Part shown: piece after piece, positions 46,221-55,368 of the stretch
Numbering within the stretch: position 1 is the stretch's first letter
How the letters are laid out: each line of letters starts with the position of its first letter
Assembly: GCA_963790525.1 (NCBI GenBank)
Contig: CAWBOV010000003.1
Span: 186,001-250,000, forward strand
DNA length: 64,000 nucleotides
Direction: 5' to 3'
Source: CAWBOV01 sp963790525
GTDB lineage: Bacteria; Actinomycetota; Actinomycetes; Mycobacteriales; Jatrophihabitantaceae
Position numbers and translations under genes: made by a program
Notes under the pieces: model-generated
What the model saw: the letters and a program-made list of their open reading frames with translations, nothing else
Databases searched by the model: none
Told to the model about the DNA's origin: nothing

Positions 46221-46361
46221 GCTGACTCCCGCCGTCCGGATGTGGCCACCCGTGGCAACGCCGGGAGCCTCTGGGATCATCCGTGGATCCCGGCCGGCGG
46301 ATCGGCGCGGGGCAACGGCCGCTAGCATCCGACTAGACAACGACTAGAGAAAGTAGGAAGC

Positions 46362-47123
46362 GTGCAGATCAATGGCGATGTCGCCGTCATCACCGGGGGC
46401 GCCAGTGGCTTGGGCCTGGCGACAGCCCGCCGGCTGACCCGGATCGGTGCGCAGGTCGTCCTGGTGGACCTCCCGTCCGCCGACGGAGCCGGCGCGGTGG
46501 CCGAACTCGGCCCGACCGCGAGCTTCGTCGCTGCCGACGTCACCAGCGAGGACCAGATCGCCGCCGCCTTCGAGCATGCCGCCGGCGTCGGCACCGTCCG
46601 CGTCGTCGTCAACTGCGCCGGAGTGGCCACTCCGGGACGCATCCTCGGCAAGAACGGCGTCCTGCCCCTGGATCAGTTCGCCAAGGTCGTCGGCATCAAC
46701 CTGATCGGGACGTTCAACGTCCTGCGTCTGGGCGCGCTGGCGATCAGCGGCGCGGAGCCGGTGGACGGTGAGCGCGGAGTGATCGTCAACACCGCGTCCG
46801 TCGCGGCCTTCGACGGCCAGATCGGCCAGGCCGCGTATGCCGCGAGCAAGGGCGGTGTCGTGAGCCTGACCCTGACGGCCGCGCGCGACCTGGCGGACAA
46901 GTTCATCCGGGTGATGACGATCGCGCCCGGGATCTTCGAGACGCCCATGCTCGCCGGCCTGCCCGAGGCGACCCGCGAGTCCCTCGGCGCTCAGGTGCCG
47001 CACCCGAGCCGTCTCGGCAAGCCCGACGAGTACGCGGCGCTGGTGGAGCACATCGTCGGCAACCCCATGCTGAACGGCGAGGTCATCCGCCTGGACGGTG
47101 CCATCAGGATGACGCCCCGCTGA
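46362..47123 (+). CDS. SDR family oxidoreductase, 3-hydroxyacyl-CoA dehydrogenase type 2-like
   Basis: A 253-residue SDR from GTG 46362. Cofactor motif TGGASGLGLATARRLTRIGA, Asp in VLVDLPSADG (NAD preference), NCAGVATPG, catalytic Ser in NTASVAAFDGQIGQ and YAASKGGV. The long insert LGALAISGAEPVDGERGVIV and TIAPGIFETPMLAGLPEATR are typical of the HSD17B10-type 3-hydroxyacyl-CoA dehydrogenases that act in branched-chain and fatty acid breakdown. That would fit the bkd genes 7 kb away. Intact frame. Confidence 0.9.
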   Translation: MQINGDVAVITGGASGLGLATARRLTRIGAQVVLVDLPSADGAGAVAELGPTASFVAADVTSEDQIAAAFEHAAGVGTVRVVVNCAGVATPGRILGKNGVLPLDQFAKVVGINLIGTFNVLRLGALAISGAEPVDGERGVIVNTASVAAFDGQIGQAAYAASKGGVVSLTLTAARDLADKFIRVMTIAPGIFETPMLAGLPEATRESLGAQVPHPSRLGKPDEYAALVEHIVGNPMLNGEVIRLDGAIRMTPR

Positions 47124-47189
47124 CCCGTGCGGGCGCATCTCACACGCGCTCGCCGCGGCCGATGATCGAAAGGCCGCTAGGTTTGGACG

Positions 47190-49727
47190 ATGGCGTCCGC
47201 CCTCACGCTCGGTGTCGAGGAAGAGCTGCACCTGATCGATCTGACCACCTTCAGGTTGGCCGGTCGGGCCCCCGCCCTGCTCGCGCAGCTGCCCGCCTCG
47301 CACTTCTCCTCCGAGCTGCAGCGCACGACCGTGGAGACGAACACCTCCGTCTGCGCGACCCTGACCGAGCTGCGCGAGGAGATCCTCCATCGCCGCCAGC
47401 AGGTCGTCGGCGTCGCCGCGGCGGAGGGCCTGGGCATCGCCGCTGTCGGGACGGTCCCGCTGTCCTCGGCCGACGACTTCGAGCTGACCAGCAGTGGCCG
47501 CTTCGCCCGCATGCAGGAGGACTACCGCCTCCTGGTCGACGAACAGCTCATCTGCGGCACCCAGTTCCACGTCGGCGTCGAGAGCCGTGACATCGCCGTC
47601 CGGGCGGTCCAGCTGCTCGGGCGCGACCTGCCCGCCCTGCTCGCTCTGTCGGCCAGTTCCCCGCTCTGGCACGGCTCGGACACCGGGTACGCGAGCATCC
47701 GGTCGATCATCTGGCAGCGGTGGCCCACATCGGGCATGACCGGGCCGATGTCCTCGGCGGCGGAGTACGACGACCTGCTCGCGGACCTGATCAGTTCCGG
47801 CGTCATCACCGACACGAAGATGGCCTACTTCGACGTCCGTCCCTCCGCCCACGTGCCCACGATCGAGCTGCGTGTCTGCGACGCCATGCCGCTGGTCGAC
47901 GACGCGGTCCTGATCGCGGGGCTGTTCCGGGCACTCGTCGCGGGCGCCCTCGACGCGGTGCAGAGCGGGCGCGAGGTCTCCCACGTCGCTCTGCCGCTGC
48001 ATCGGGCGGCGATGTGGCGGGCGGCGCGCAGCGGCCTGACCGGGCATCTGCTCGACGACAGCCCCCGCCCGCAGCCTCGCCCGGCAGCAGAGGTCATCGG
48101 CGCGCTGGTGTCGCGGCTGCGTCCGCACCTGGAGGCGCAGGGCGACTGGGAGGCCGTCAGCGAGCTGGCGGAGGCCACCCTGGCGCGCGGCAACTCCGCC
48201 GACCGCCAGCGCGCCGCCCTCGCCGAGCGCGGCCGCCTGGCCGACGTGGTTCTGCAGGTCGTGGCGGAGACCCAGCAGACCGGCCCGCTGAGCCCGCGCG
48301 TCGACCCGTCCGGAACCGACTACCCAGCCTCGGCGGGGGACGAGGCGTTCACGGCCGGATCGTCGCTGCGTCCGGTGTACCGCGAGCTGTGGTCGGCGCT
48401 GGAGAGCATCGACGCGTCGGTGCTGACCGAACGCCTGGACGAGCGCGACCGGTGGTCCACCGGCGCCGGCATGACCTTCGGCGTGAGCGCGGGACCAGCA
48501 GCCCTTCCCGGTCGACCTGCTGCCGCGGATCATCCCCGCGCACGAGTGGCAGCGCCTCGCGGCGGGCCTGGTCCAGCGGGCGCGTGCCCTGGAGATGTTC
48601 CTTCGGGACGCCTACGGTGCCGGCGAGGTCGTGCGCGACGGTGTGCTGCCACGCCTCCGCGGTGTACGACTCGCCCGGCTGGCGCGAGGAGGGACGGCTG
48701 CTGCCGCGGGGTGCGGTACGCGCGGCGGTCATCGGCTTCGACCTCGTCCGGGACGACACGGCCGGCTGGCGGGTGCTCGAGGACAACGCCCGGGTGCCGT
48801 CCGGGGCCGGGTACGCGCATCGCGATCCGCCAGCTCATCGACGCGGTGATGCCCGACCTGCCGCGGCCGCCCGGACTGCGGGGCGCCCACACCGCGCCCG
48901 GGCAGTTGCGCCGGACCCTCGCGGCCGGGACGTCGGTCCCCGACCCGGTGATAGCCCTGCTGTCCGACGGCGCCGGGAACTCGGCGTGGTTCGAGCACCG
49001 GCTGCTCGCCGAGCGCGCGGGGTTCCTGCTCGCGCAGCCCGACGACCTGGACGTCGCGCGGCGGCGCGGTGACGGTGCTCGGGCGGCGCCAGTCGACGTG
49101 CTGTACCTGCGCCTGGACGTCGAGCTGGCCGACCTCGGCAACTCCGAGGGCCGGGCGATCGGCGCGGAGCTGGTGCAGGCCGCCGCCCAGGGCGCGGTCA
49201 CCCTCGCCAACGCGCCCGGCAACGGTGTCGCCGACGACAAGGCGATGTACAACTACGTCCCGGATCTCATCGCCTACTACCTCGGTGAGCGGCCGCTGCT
49301 CGACCCCGTCCCCACCTACCGCTGCGCCGATCCTGACGAGCTCAGCTCGGTGCTGGAGCGCGTCGCGGACCTGGTGACGAAACCGGTCGACGGTTACGGC
49401 GGCGGTGGGGTGCTGATCGGCCCCCACGCGTCCGAGACCGAGCTGATCGCCCGGACCGAGGAGATCAGGGCGCATCCGCACCGGTGGATCGCTCAGGAGG
49501 TCGTCCACCTCTCGACGCATCCGACGCTGACGCCGTCGGGCATCGTGCCCCGTCATGTCGACCTGCGTGCCTTCGCCTATGTCAGCGGGACCGCGGAGGC
49601 GGACGTCGTCGTCGCGGACCTCGCGCTGACGAGAGTGGCGCCCGAGGGCAGCATGGTGGTGAATTCCTCGCGCGGCGGGGGCGCCAAGGACACCTGGATC
49701 GTCGGCCCGACCACCGACAACGACTGA
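47190..49727 (+). CDS. Carboxylate-amine ligase / circularly permuted ATP-grasp fusion, frameshifted
   Basis: About 845 residues. Residues 1-370 are a GCS2/YbdK-type glutamate-cysteine ligase-like domain (TLGVEEELHLIDLTTFRLAG, CGTQFHVGVESRDIAVRAVQ, IELRVCDAMPLVDDAVLIAG). From about 430 a type 2 circularly permuted ATP-grasp domain follows: DLLPRIIPAHEWQRLAAGLV, EMFLRDAYGAGEVVRDGVLP, DLVRDDTAGWRVLEDNARVP, DDKAMYNYVPDLIAYYLGER and VTKPVDGYGGGGVLIGP. Slips lie near 48493, 48645 and 48820 and together leave the outer frame open, so the gap shows an unrelated Ala/Arg/Pro stretch. Both domains make amide bonds from carboxylates and ATP, so a peptide-like product is expected. It is followed 12 bases later by an amidotransferase gene. 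Confidence 0.88.
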   Translation: MASALTLGVEEELHLIDLTTFRLAGRAPALLAQLPASHFSSELQRTTVETNTSVCATLTELREEILHRRQQVVGVAAAEGLGIAAVGTVPLSSADDFELTSSGRFARMQEDYRLLVDEQLICGTQFHVGVESRDIAVRAVQLLGRDLPALLALSASSPLWHGSDTGYASIRSIIWQRWPTSGMTGPMSSAAEYDDLLADLISSGVITDTKMAYFDVRPSAHVPTIELRVCDAMPLVDDAVLIAGLFRALVAGALDAVQSGREVSHVALPLHRAAMWRAARSGLTGHLLDDSPRPQPRPAAEVIGALVSRLRPHLEAQGDWEAVSELAEATLARGNSADRQRAALAERGRLADVVLQVVAETQQTGPLSPRVDPSGTDYPASAGDEAFTAGSSLRPVYRELWSALESIDASVLTERLDERDRWSTGAGMTFGVSAGPAALPGRPAAADHPRARVAAPRGGPGPAGACPGDVPSGRLRCRRGRARRCAATPPRCTTRPAGARRDGCCRGVRYARRSSASTSSGTTRPAGGCSRTTPGCRPGPGTRIAIRQLIDAVMPDLPRPPGLRGAHTAPGQLRRTLAAGTSVPDPVIALLSDGAGNSAWFEHRLLAERAGFLLAQPDDLDVARRRGDGARAAPVDVLYLRLDVELADLGNSEGRAIGAELVQAAAQGAVTLANAPGNGVADDKAMYNYVPDLIAYYLGERPLLDPVPTYRCADPDELSSVLERVADLVTKPVDGYGGGGVLIGPHASETELIARTEEIRAHPHRWIAQEVVHLSTHPTLTPSGIVPRHVDLRAFAYVSGTAEADVVVADLALTRVAPEGSMVVNSSRGGGAKDTWIVGPTTDND

Positions 49728-49739
49728 CAGGAGCCGGAC

Positions 49740-51530
49740 ATGTGTGGACTGGCGGGTGAACTGCGCTTCGACGGCCGTGGCGCGGATGTCGCGGCGGTGG
49801 AGCGCAGCTGCGCCACCCTGGCGGCGCGCGGCCCCGACGGCAGCGGCCTGTGGGCCAGCGGCCCGCTCGCGCTCGGCCACCGCCGGCTGTCGATCATCGA
49901 CCTGAGCGAGGCGGGCGCACAGCCCATGGTCGATGCCGCGCTGGGGCTGACCGTCGTCTTCAACGGCTGCATCTACAACTACCGCCAGCTGCGCGAGGAA
50001 CTGCAGGCCCTCGGGTTCCGGTTCTTCTCCACCTCCGACACCGAAGTGGTGCTGAAGGCCTATGCGGCCTGGGGGATCGCGTGCGTCGAGCGGTTCCTGG
50101 GCATGTTCGCGTTCGCGATCGCCGAGCGGGAGTCCGGACGGCTGGTGCTCGCGCGCGACCGCCTCGGCATCAAGCCGCTGTACCTCGACCAGACCTCCAG
50201 CCGGCTGCGCTTCGCGTCGACCCTGCCGGCGCTGCTGGCGGCGGGCGGCGTCGACACCTCGCTCGACCGCACAGCGCTGGCGCACTACATGACGTTCCAC
50301 TCCGTCGTGCCGGCCCCGCGCACCATCCTCACCGGCGTGCGCAAGCTGCCCCCGGCGACGGTGCGCGTCGTCGAGGCCGATGGCCGCAGCACCGATCACG
50401 TCTACTGGGACCCGAGCTTCACGCGTGACCCCGAGCTCGAGTCACTGTCCGACCGCGACTGGGAGGAGGCGCTGCTCGACAGCCTCCGCACCGCCGTCCA
50501 GCGCCGGATGGTCGCCGACGTGCCGGTGGGCGTGCTGCTGTCGGGAGGGATCGATTCGAGCGTCGTCGTCGCGCTGCTGGCCGAGTCCGGGCAGACGGAC
50601 CTGACGACCTTCAGCATCGGGTTCGAGGCGGCGGGCGGGGAGTCCGGGGACGAGTTCTCCTACTCCGACCTGGTCGCCCGGCACTTCGGCACGCGGCACC
50701 ACCGGATCGAGATCGACAGTTCCCGGCTGCTGCCGGGGATCGACTCCGCGATCGCGGCGATGAGCGAGCCGATGGTCAGCCACGACTGCGTGGCGTTCTA
50801 CCTGCTCAGCCAGGACGTCTCCCAGGAGGTGAAGGTCGTCCAGTCCGGGCAGGGCGCCGACGAGGTGCTGGCCGGCTACGACTGGTACCCACCGCTCGCG
50901 GACGTGCCGCGGGCCGACGCCGTCGAGGCCTACGCCTCGGTGTTCTTCGACCGGCGTGACGCCGCCCTGCGCCGCCTGCTGGATCCGCGCTGGCTGGTCG
51001 AGGGTGACGCGCCCCTGGACTACATCACCGGCCAGTTCGCCCGCCCGGGCGCCGAGACGGCCGTGGATGCCGCGCTGCGCAACGACACGACGGTGATGCT
51101 GGTCGACGACCCGGTCAAGCGCGTGGACAACATGACCATGGCCTGGGGCCTGGAGGCGCGGGTTCCCTTCCTGGACCACGAGTTCGTGGAGCTCGCGGGG
51201 CGGATCCCGCCGCGGCTGAAACTGAGTGACGGTGGCAAGGGCGTGCTCAAGCGGGCCAGCCGCGGCGTCGTCCCGGACGAGGTCATCGACCGGCCGAAGG
51301 GGAGCTTCCCCGTCCCGGCGATCCGCCAGCTCGAGGGCGCCTACCTCGACCGCGTCCGCGGCGCGCTGCTCGACCCCGCCGCCCGCGAGCGCGGCCTGTT
51401 CTCCGCCTCCGCGGTGGAGTCCATGCTCGCGGCGCCGAACGAGACCCGCACCACGCTCGGCTCGAACGCCCTGTGGCAGCTGGCGCTGCTGGAGATCTGG
51501 CTGCAGACGATGGGCGTCTCCGGCGGATGA
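49740..51530 (+). CDS. Asparagine-synthase-type amidotransferase, N-acetylglutaminylglutamine amidotransferase-like
   Basis: A 596-residue class II glutamine amidotransferase. The N-terminal glutaminase has Cys2 (MCGLAGELRF), CATLAARGPDGSGLW and LGHRRLSIIDLSEAGAQPM. The synthetase half has the pyrophosphate loop VGVLLSGGIDSSVVVALLAE, VVQSGQGADEVLAGYDWYPP and RVDNMTMAWGLEARVPFLDH. Length and the SHDCVAFYLLSQDVS-type segment agree with the trio amidotransferase family that forms the amide of N-acetylglutaminylglutamine, an osmolyte. The gene lies between the ligase fusion and an S9 peptidase, matching the trio arrangement. Confidence 0.88.
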   Translation: MCGLAGELRFDGRGADVAAVERSCATLAARGPDGSGLWASGPLALGHRRLSIIDLSEAGAQPMVDAALGLTVVFNGCIYNYRQLREELQALGFRFFSTSDTEVVLKAYAAWGIACVERFLGMFAFAIAERESGRLVLARDRLGIKPLYLDQTSSRLRFASTLPALLAAGGVDTSLDRTALAHYMTFHSVVPAPRTILTGVRKLPPATVRVVEADGRSTDHVYWDPSFTRDPELESLSDRDWEEALLDSLRTAVQRRMVADVPVGVLLSGGIDSSVVVALLAESGQTDLTTFSIGFEAAGGESGDEFSYSDLVARHFGTRHHRIEIDSSRLLPGIDSAIAAMSEPMVSHDCVAFYLLSQDVSQEVKVVQSGQGADEVLAGYDWYPPLADVPRADAVEAYASVFFDRRDAALRRLLDPRWLVEGDAPLDYITGQFARPGAETAVDAALRNDTTVMLVDDPVKRVDNMTMAWGLEARVPFLDHEFVELAGRIPPRLKLSDGGKGVLKRASRGVVPDEVIDRPKGSFPVPAIRQLEGAYLDRVRGALLDPAARERGLFSASAVESMLAAPNETRTTLGSNALWQLALLEIWLQTMGVSGG

Positions 51531-53356
51531 CGGCAGAGCTGATCACGGCACTGGTCGGTGGCTGGAGCTGCTGGGGACCCACGCTCGCGCCCGACGGCCG
51601 CCGCGTCGCCTACCTCAGCGACCGCCACGGCGTGCCCGAGTTGTGGGTGCAGGACGTGCCGCAACCCGGTGGGGCACCGGTGCGGGCGGAGGTACTGCAC
51701 GTGTCCGACGACCCCGTGGTGAGCGTGCGGTGGTCGGCCGACGCGGAGTGGCTGGCGTGCGCCGTCGCGCCCGGCGGCGGGGTCAGGACCGAGGTGTGGG
51801 TGATCCGCCCCGACGGCCGCGATGCCGCGCGGGTGGCGGGTGGGGGCGATCAGCACGTCAAGCTCGGGCCGTGGTCGCATCGCGGGCACCGCCTCGTCGT
51901 CGGGATCCCGCCCGCCACGGCCGAGGAGGTGAGTCGGTGCGAGCTGATCGAGCCGGTCACCGGGGAGCGGGAACCGGTGGCCCACGGCGGTCTCGTCGAC
52001 GTCATCGACATCTCGGCTGGGGAGCGGTACGCCCTGCTGCGGGACGGTCTGCGCGGCGCGCACTTCTGCGTGACGCTGGACCGCCTGCTGGACAACGACC
52101 ATCCGCTGCTGCCGTATCCGCAGACGGGCTCGACCGAGAGCGGCATCCTGCGCCCGTCGCCGGCCGACCTCGACTCGGCCGTGCTGACGGCCTATCTGGT
52201 CACCGACGCCGGGCTGCCGCGGACGGCGCTGGTGGCGGTGGAACTGGGCCCGGAAGGCCTGCGCGGTGAGGCGGGTGTGATCGCCGCCCGCGAGGACGGG
52301 GAACTGGAGCACGTCGACGCGGACGAGACCGGCCAGCTGCTGACCCTGGTGTGGAACGTCGACGGGCGCAGTGAGCTGGAGCTGCTCGAGACCTCGAGCG
52401 GGCGGCGCTCGACCGTTGCGGGGCTGCCGGGACAGGTGATCACCGCGTGCGTCCTGGCCCGCGACGGGCGCACCGCCGTGGTCGCCGTGGACGGCCCGTG
52501 CGAGCCGCAACGCCTGTGGCGCCTGGACATCGCGACCTCGGAGTGGCTGGCCGTCACCGAGGCGCCGCCGTTGCCCACCGGTCTCGTCGAGCCCACGCTC
52601 GAGCATTTCGAGGCCCACGACGGGCTGCCCCTCAGCGGGTGGCTGTACCGGGCTCCGGCGGCGACGGCGCCCGGTCCGGTCGTCCTGTGGTTCCACGGCG
52701 GCCCCGAATCCCAGGAACGACCGGAGTTCCGCGCCGACCACCAGGCCGTCGTGGCGGCGGGAATCTCGGTGTTCGCTCCGAACGTGCGCGGGTCCTCCGG
52801 GTACGGGCGCGGATTCGCGCACGCCGATGACCGGTACGGCCGCTGGGACGGGATCACCGACGTCCGCTCGAGCGCCGAGTTCCTCGTCGCGGCGGGCATC
52901 GCCGACCCGTCGCGGATCGCCGTGTCGGGACGGTCCTACGGCGGCTACCTCACCCTCGCGAGCCTGGTGCGGTACCCGCACCTGTTCGCCGCCGGCATCG
53001 ACATCTGCGGGATGTCGGACCTGCTCACCTTCTACCGCGACACCGAGCCGTGGATCGCCGCCGCGGCTGTCACCAAGTACGGGGATCCCGAGCACGACCG
53101 CTCTCTGCTCGAGGACCTGTCGCCGCTGGCCCGTGCCGGGCAGATCCGCGCCCCGCTGCTGGTCATCCACGGCGAGCACGACACGAACGTCCCGCTCGGC
53201 GAGGCGCGGCAGATCGTCGCCGCCGTCGCCGGAGCCGGGGGGCGTGTCGACTACCTCGAGGTCCCGGACGAGGGGCACGAGTTCCGGCGCCGCCGCTCCC
53301 GGGAGGCGATCGCCCGGCGCACGGTCGACTTCCTCACGGCGCACCTGGCGACCTGA
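51527..53356 (+). CDS. S9 family serine peptidase
   Basis: A 609-residue prolyl-oligopeptidase-type enzyme. Residues 1-370 form a beta-propeller (LAPDGRRVAYLSDRHGVPEL, VRWSADAEWLACAVAPGGGV). The catalytic domain has PVVLWFHGGPESQERPEF, GSSGYGRGFAHADDRYGRWD, the nucleophile Ser in IAVSGRSYGGYLTLASLVRY, the Asp in LLVIHGEHDTNVPLGEARQI and the His in VPDEGHEFRRR. There is no signal peptide. Its ATG overlaps the amidotransferase stop (ATGA), so it belongs to the same operon and may cleave or recycle the product dipeptide. Confidence 0.92.
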   Translation: MTAELITALVGGWSCWGPTLAPDGRRVAYLSDRHGVPELWVQDVPQPGGAPVRAEVLHVSDDPVVSVRWSADAEWLACAVAPGGGVRTEVWVIRPDGRDAARVAGGGDQHVKLGPWSHRGHRLVVGIPPATAEEVSRCELIEPVTGEREPVAHGGLVDVIDISAGERYALLRDGLRGAHFCVTLDRLLDNDHPLLPYPQTGSTESGILRPSPADLDSAVLTAYLVTDAGLPRTALVAVELGPEGLRGEAGVIAAREDGELEHVDADETGQLLTLVWNVDGRSELELLETSSGRRSTVAGLPGQVITACVLARDGRTAVVAVDGPCEPQRLWRLDIATSEWLAVTEAPPLPTGLVEPTLEHFEAHDGLPLSGWLYRAPAATAPGPVVLWFHGGPESQERPEFRADHQAVVAAGISVFAPNVRGSSGYGRGFAHADDRYGRWDGITDVRSSAEFLVAAGIADPSRIAVSGRSYGGYLTLASLVRYPHLFAAGIDICGMSDLLTFYRDTEPWIAAAAVTKYGDPEHDRSLLEDLSPLARAGQIRAPLLVIHGEHDTNVPLGEARQIVAAVAGAGGRVDYLEVPDEGHEFRRRRSREAIARRTVDFLTAHLAT

Positions 53357-53395
53357 CCGGCCCGGCGGTTCGCGGTCCGTGCAACGATCAGCGGC

Positions 53396-54250
53396 GTGGA
53401 CGTCGCCGAGATCGCAGCGCTGATGCTCGTTCCTCCGGGCGGCGAGCAGGTGCAGCTGACGCAGACCGGCTTCCGCCGCAGGGTGGTCGACACCTGGCGT
53501 ATCGAGGCGGGCGAACGGGTGCTCGAACTCGGCTGCGGCCAGGGCGACCTGACCGCGGTGCTCGCCGACGCCGTCGGTCCCGGTGGTCACGTCACGGCGA
53601 TCGACCCGGCGCCGGCAACCTACGGCGCTCCCACGACTCTGGGGCAGTCCACCGGGCATCTCGCCGCCTCGCCGCTCGGCCCGCGGATGGACATCCGTCT
53701 CGAGACCGACGTGCTGGATCCAGCCGTCGCGTTCGCCGACGGGGAGTTCGATGTCGTCGTGCTCGCCCATTCGTCCTGGTACTTCCCCTCCGTGGGCGTC
53801 CTGACCGAGACCCTGCGCCGGGTCCGGCCGTGGGCACGGCGGCTGTGCTTCGCCGAGTGGGATCTGACGCCCCGCTCCCTCGATCAGGTGCCGCACCTGC
53901 TGGCGGTCCTGATCCAGGGCCAGATCGAGCTGCACAAGGCGCACAGCGAGAGCAACGTCAGGACGCCGTTCTCGCGGGCCCGCGCGATCGCCGTGCTCGC
54001 CGATGCCGGGTGGACCGTCACCGGCCAGGACGACGTCGACACGACCGGGCAGCAGGATGCGCGCTGGGAGATCGCCCAGAGCATCGATGCGGCGACGCGG
54101 GAGGCTCACGCCGTGGGTGGCCCGGAGCGCCTTCCCGACTTCGTGGCGGGCCAGGTCGACACCCTGCGGGAGCTGCTCGACGTGGTGACGGTCGCCCCGC
54201 TGCCGACGTACTCGCTCCGGGCCGACCCGATTCAGCCTGGATGCGGGTAG
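53396..54250 (+). CDS. SAM-dependent methyltransferase
   Basis: A 284-residue class I methyltransferase from GTG 53396 (VDVAEIAALMLVPPGGEQVQ). SAM site ERVLELGCGQGDLTAVLADA, then HVTAIDPAPATYGAPTTL and FDVVVLAHSSWYFPSVGVLT. The substrate is unknown. It follows the S9 peptidase gene by 39 bases and may be the last gene of that operon. Its 3' end overlaps modC by 19 bases in convergent orientation. Confidence 0.85.
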   Translation: MDVAEIAALMLVPPGGEQVQLTQTGFRRRVVDTWRIEAGERVLELGCGQGDLTAVLADAVGPGGHVTAIDPAPATYGAPTTLGQSTGHLAASPLGPRMDIRLETDVLDPAVAFADGEFDVVVLAHSSWYFPSVGVLTETLRRVRPWARRLCFAEWDLTPRSLDQVPHLLAVLIQGQIELHKAHSESNVRTPFSRARAIAVLADAGWTVTGQDDVDTTGQQDARWEIAQSIDAATREAHAVGGPERLPDFVAGQVDTLRELLDVVTVAPLPTYSLRADPIQPGCG

Positions 54251-55368
54251 ACGTCGACGTCGGTGGCCTTGGCCGACAACCAGATCGGCACCCCGTCGGC
54301 GAGGTCCAGCTCGGCGACGGCGTCGGGGGTCACGTCCACCAGCGCTGACGGAGCGCCCTCGACCGACACCCGCACCCGATCGGCGAGCAGCTCCAGGCCG
54401 GTCACCGTGCCGCTCCACAGGTTCCGGGGGCTGGAGTGCTCGGGGCGCGTGGTGTGCAGGGCGATGGCGGACGGGCGCACGGCGACGAGCACGCGGTCCG
54501 CCCCGGCCGCCCCGTCCACCGGGTCCTGTCCGGGCGGAGCGAACCCCGCCGCCACAAGGGTTCCGCCGCTGTCGAGGAGCACGGCCGGCGTCGTCGACGC
54601 CCGCCGGCCGGAGTAGAGGTTCAGTCCGACGAGCTGCGCGATGTACTGCGTCGCCGGGCGGCGGGCCACCTCCGCGGGGGTGCCCGTCTGCACGATCCGC
54701 CCCTCCTCGATGACCACGAGCCGGTCGGTCATCACCAGCGCTTCGAGCGGATCGTGGGTGACCATCAACGTGGGGCCGGCGAACTCGCGCAGATGTCGCC
54801 GCAGCTCCGCGCGCACGTCCATCCGGGTGCGTGCGTCGAGCGCGGCCAGGGGTTCGTCGAGCAGCAGCAGCCCGGGCGAGGACGCCAGGGCCCGGGCCAG
54901 CGCGACCCGCTGCGCCTGCCCGCCGGACAGCTGCGCGGGGCGCCGCCCGCCGAGTTCGGCCAGCCCGAGACGCGCCAGCCAGCCGGCGGCCGCGGCCCGA
55001 GCCTCCGCGCGCGGGATCCGCCGCGACCGCAGCGCGAACGCCACGTTGTCGCGGACGCTGAGGTGCGGGAACAGGCGGTAGTTCTGGAAGACCAGTCCGA
55101 CCGGCCGCCGCGCGGCGGGGACGAACACGCCGGCCGCAGGATCGTCGAGGACCTCGGCGCCCAGAGTGATGTGCCCCTCGGTCAGCGCCGTCAGCCCTGA
55201 CAACGCGCGCAGGAGGGTGGTCTTTCCCGCCCCGTTCGGGCCGAGCACGCCGAGCACCTCTCCGGGGGCGACGGTGAACGCGACGTCCAGGCGGAACGTC
55301 CCCCGGTCGACGACGGCGTGCACGTCCAGCCCGGGCACGGCGGCCGGGCCGGTCGGAGGGCTGCTCAC
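54232..55368 (-). CDS. modC: Molybdate ABC transporter ATP-binding protein
   Basis: A 378-residue ABC ATPase. GTG 55366-55368 overlaps the modB stop (GTGA). Motifs: Walker A LGPNGAGKTTLLRALSG, Q-loop VGLVFQNYRLFPHLSVRDNV, signature QLSGGQAQRVALARALASSP, Walker B LLLLDEPLAALDARTRMDVR, H-switch LMVTHDPLEALVMTDRLVVI. A C-terminal TOBE-like Mop domain follows (WSGTVTGLELLADRVRVSVE). It powers molybdate uptake. Intact. Confidence 0.93.
   Translation of the reverse strand: MSSPPTGPAAVPGLDVHAVVDRGTFRLDVAFTVAPGEVLGVLGPNGAGKTTLLRALSGLTALTEGHITLGAEVLDDPAAGVFVPAARRPVGLVFQNYRLFPHLSVRDNVAFALRSRRIPRAEARAAAAGWLARLGLAELGGRRPAQLSGGQAQRVALARALASSPGLLLLDEPLAALDARTRMDVRAELRRHLREFAGPTLMVTHDPLEALVMTDRLVVIEEGRIVQTGTPAEVARRPATQYIAQLVGLNLYSGRRASTTPAVLLDSGGTLVAAGFAPPGQDPVDGAAGADRVLVAVRPSAIALHTTRPEHSSPRNLWSGTVTGLELLADRVRVSVEGAPSALVDVTPDAVAELDLADGVPIWLSAKATDVDVYPHPG

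Noticed and set aside
46344..48533. A 729-codon open frame on the minus strand opposite the SDR and ligase genes
   Set aside because: It is antisense to two well-supported genes, is Arg/Gly/Asp/Gln-rich without domain motifs, and is the usual effect of high-GC codon bias.
51341..54418. A 1025-codon open frame on the minus strand opposite the S9 peptidase and methyltransferase
   Set aside because: Same reason: a shadow frame with random Arg/Gly/Ala composition over genes with clear catalytic motifs.
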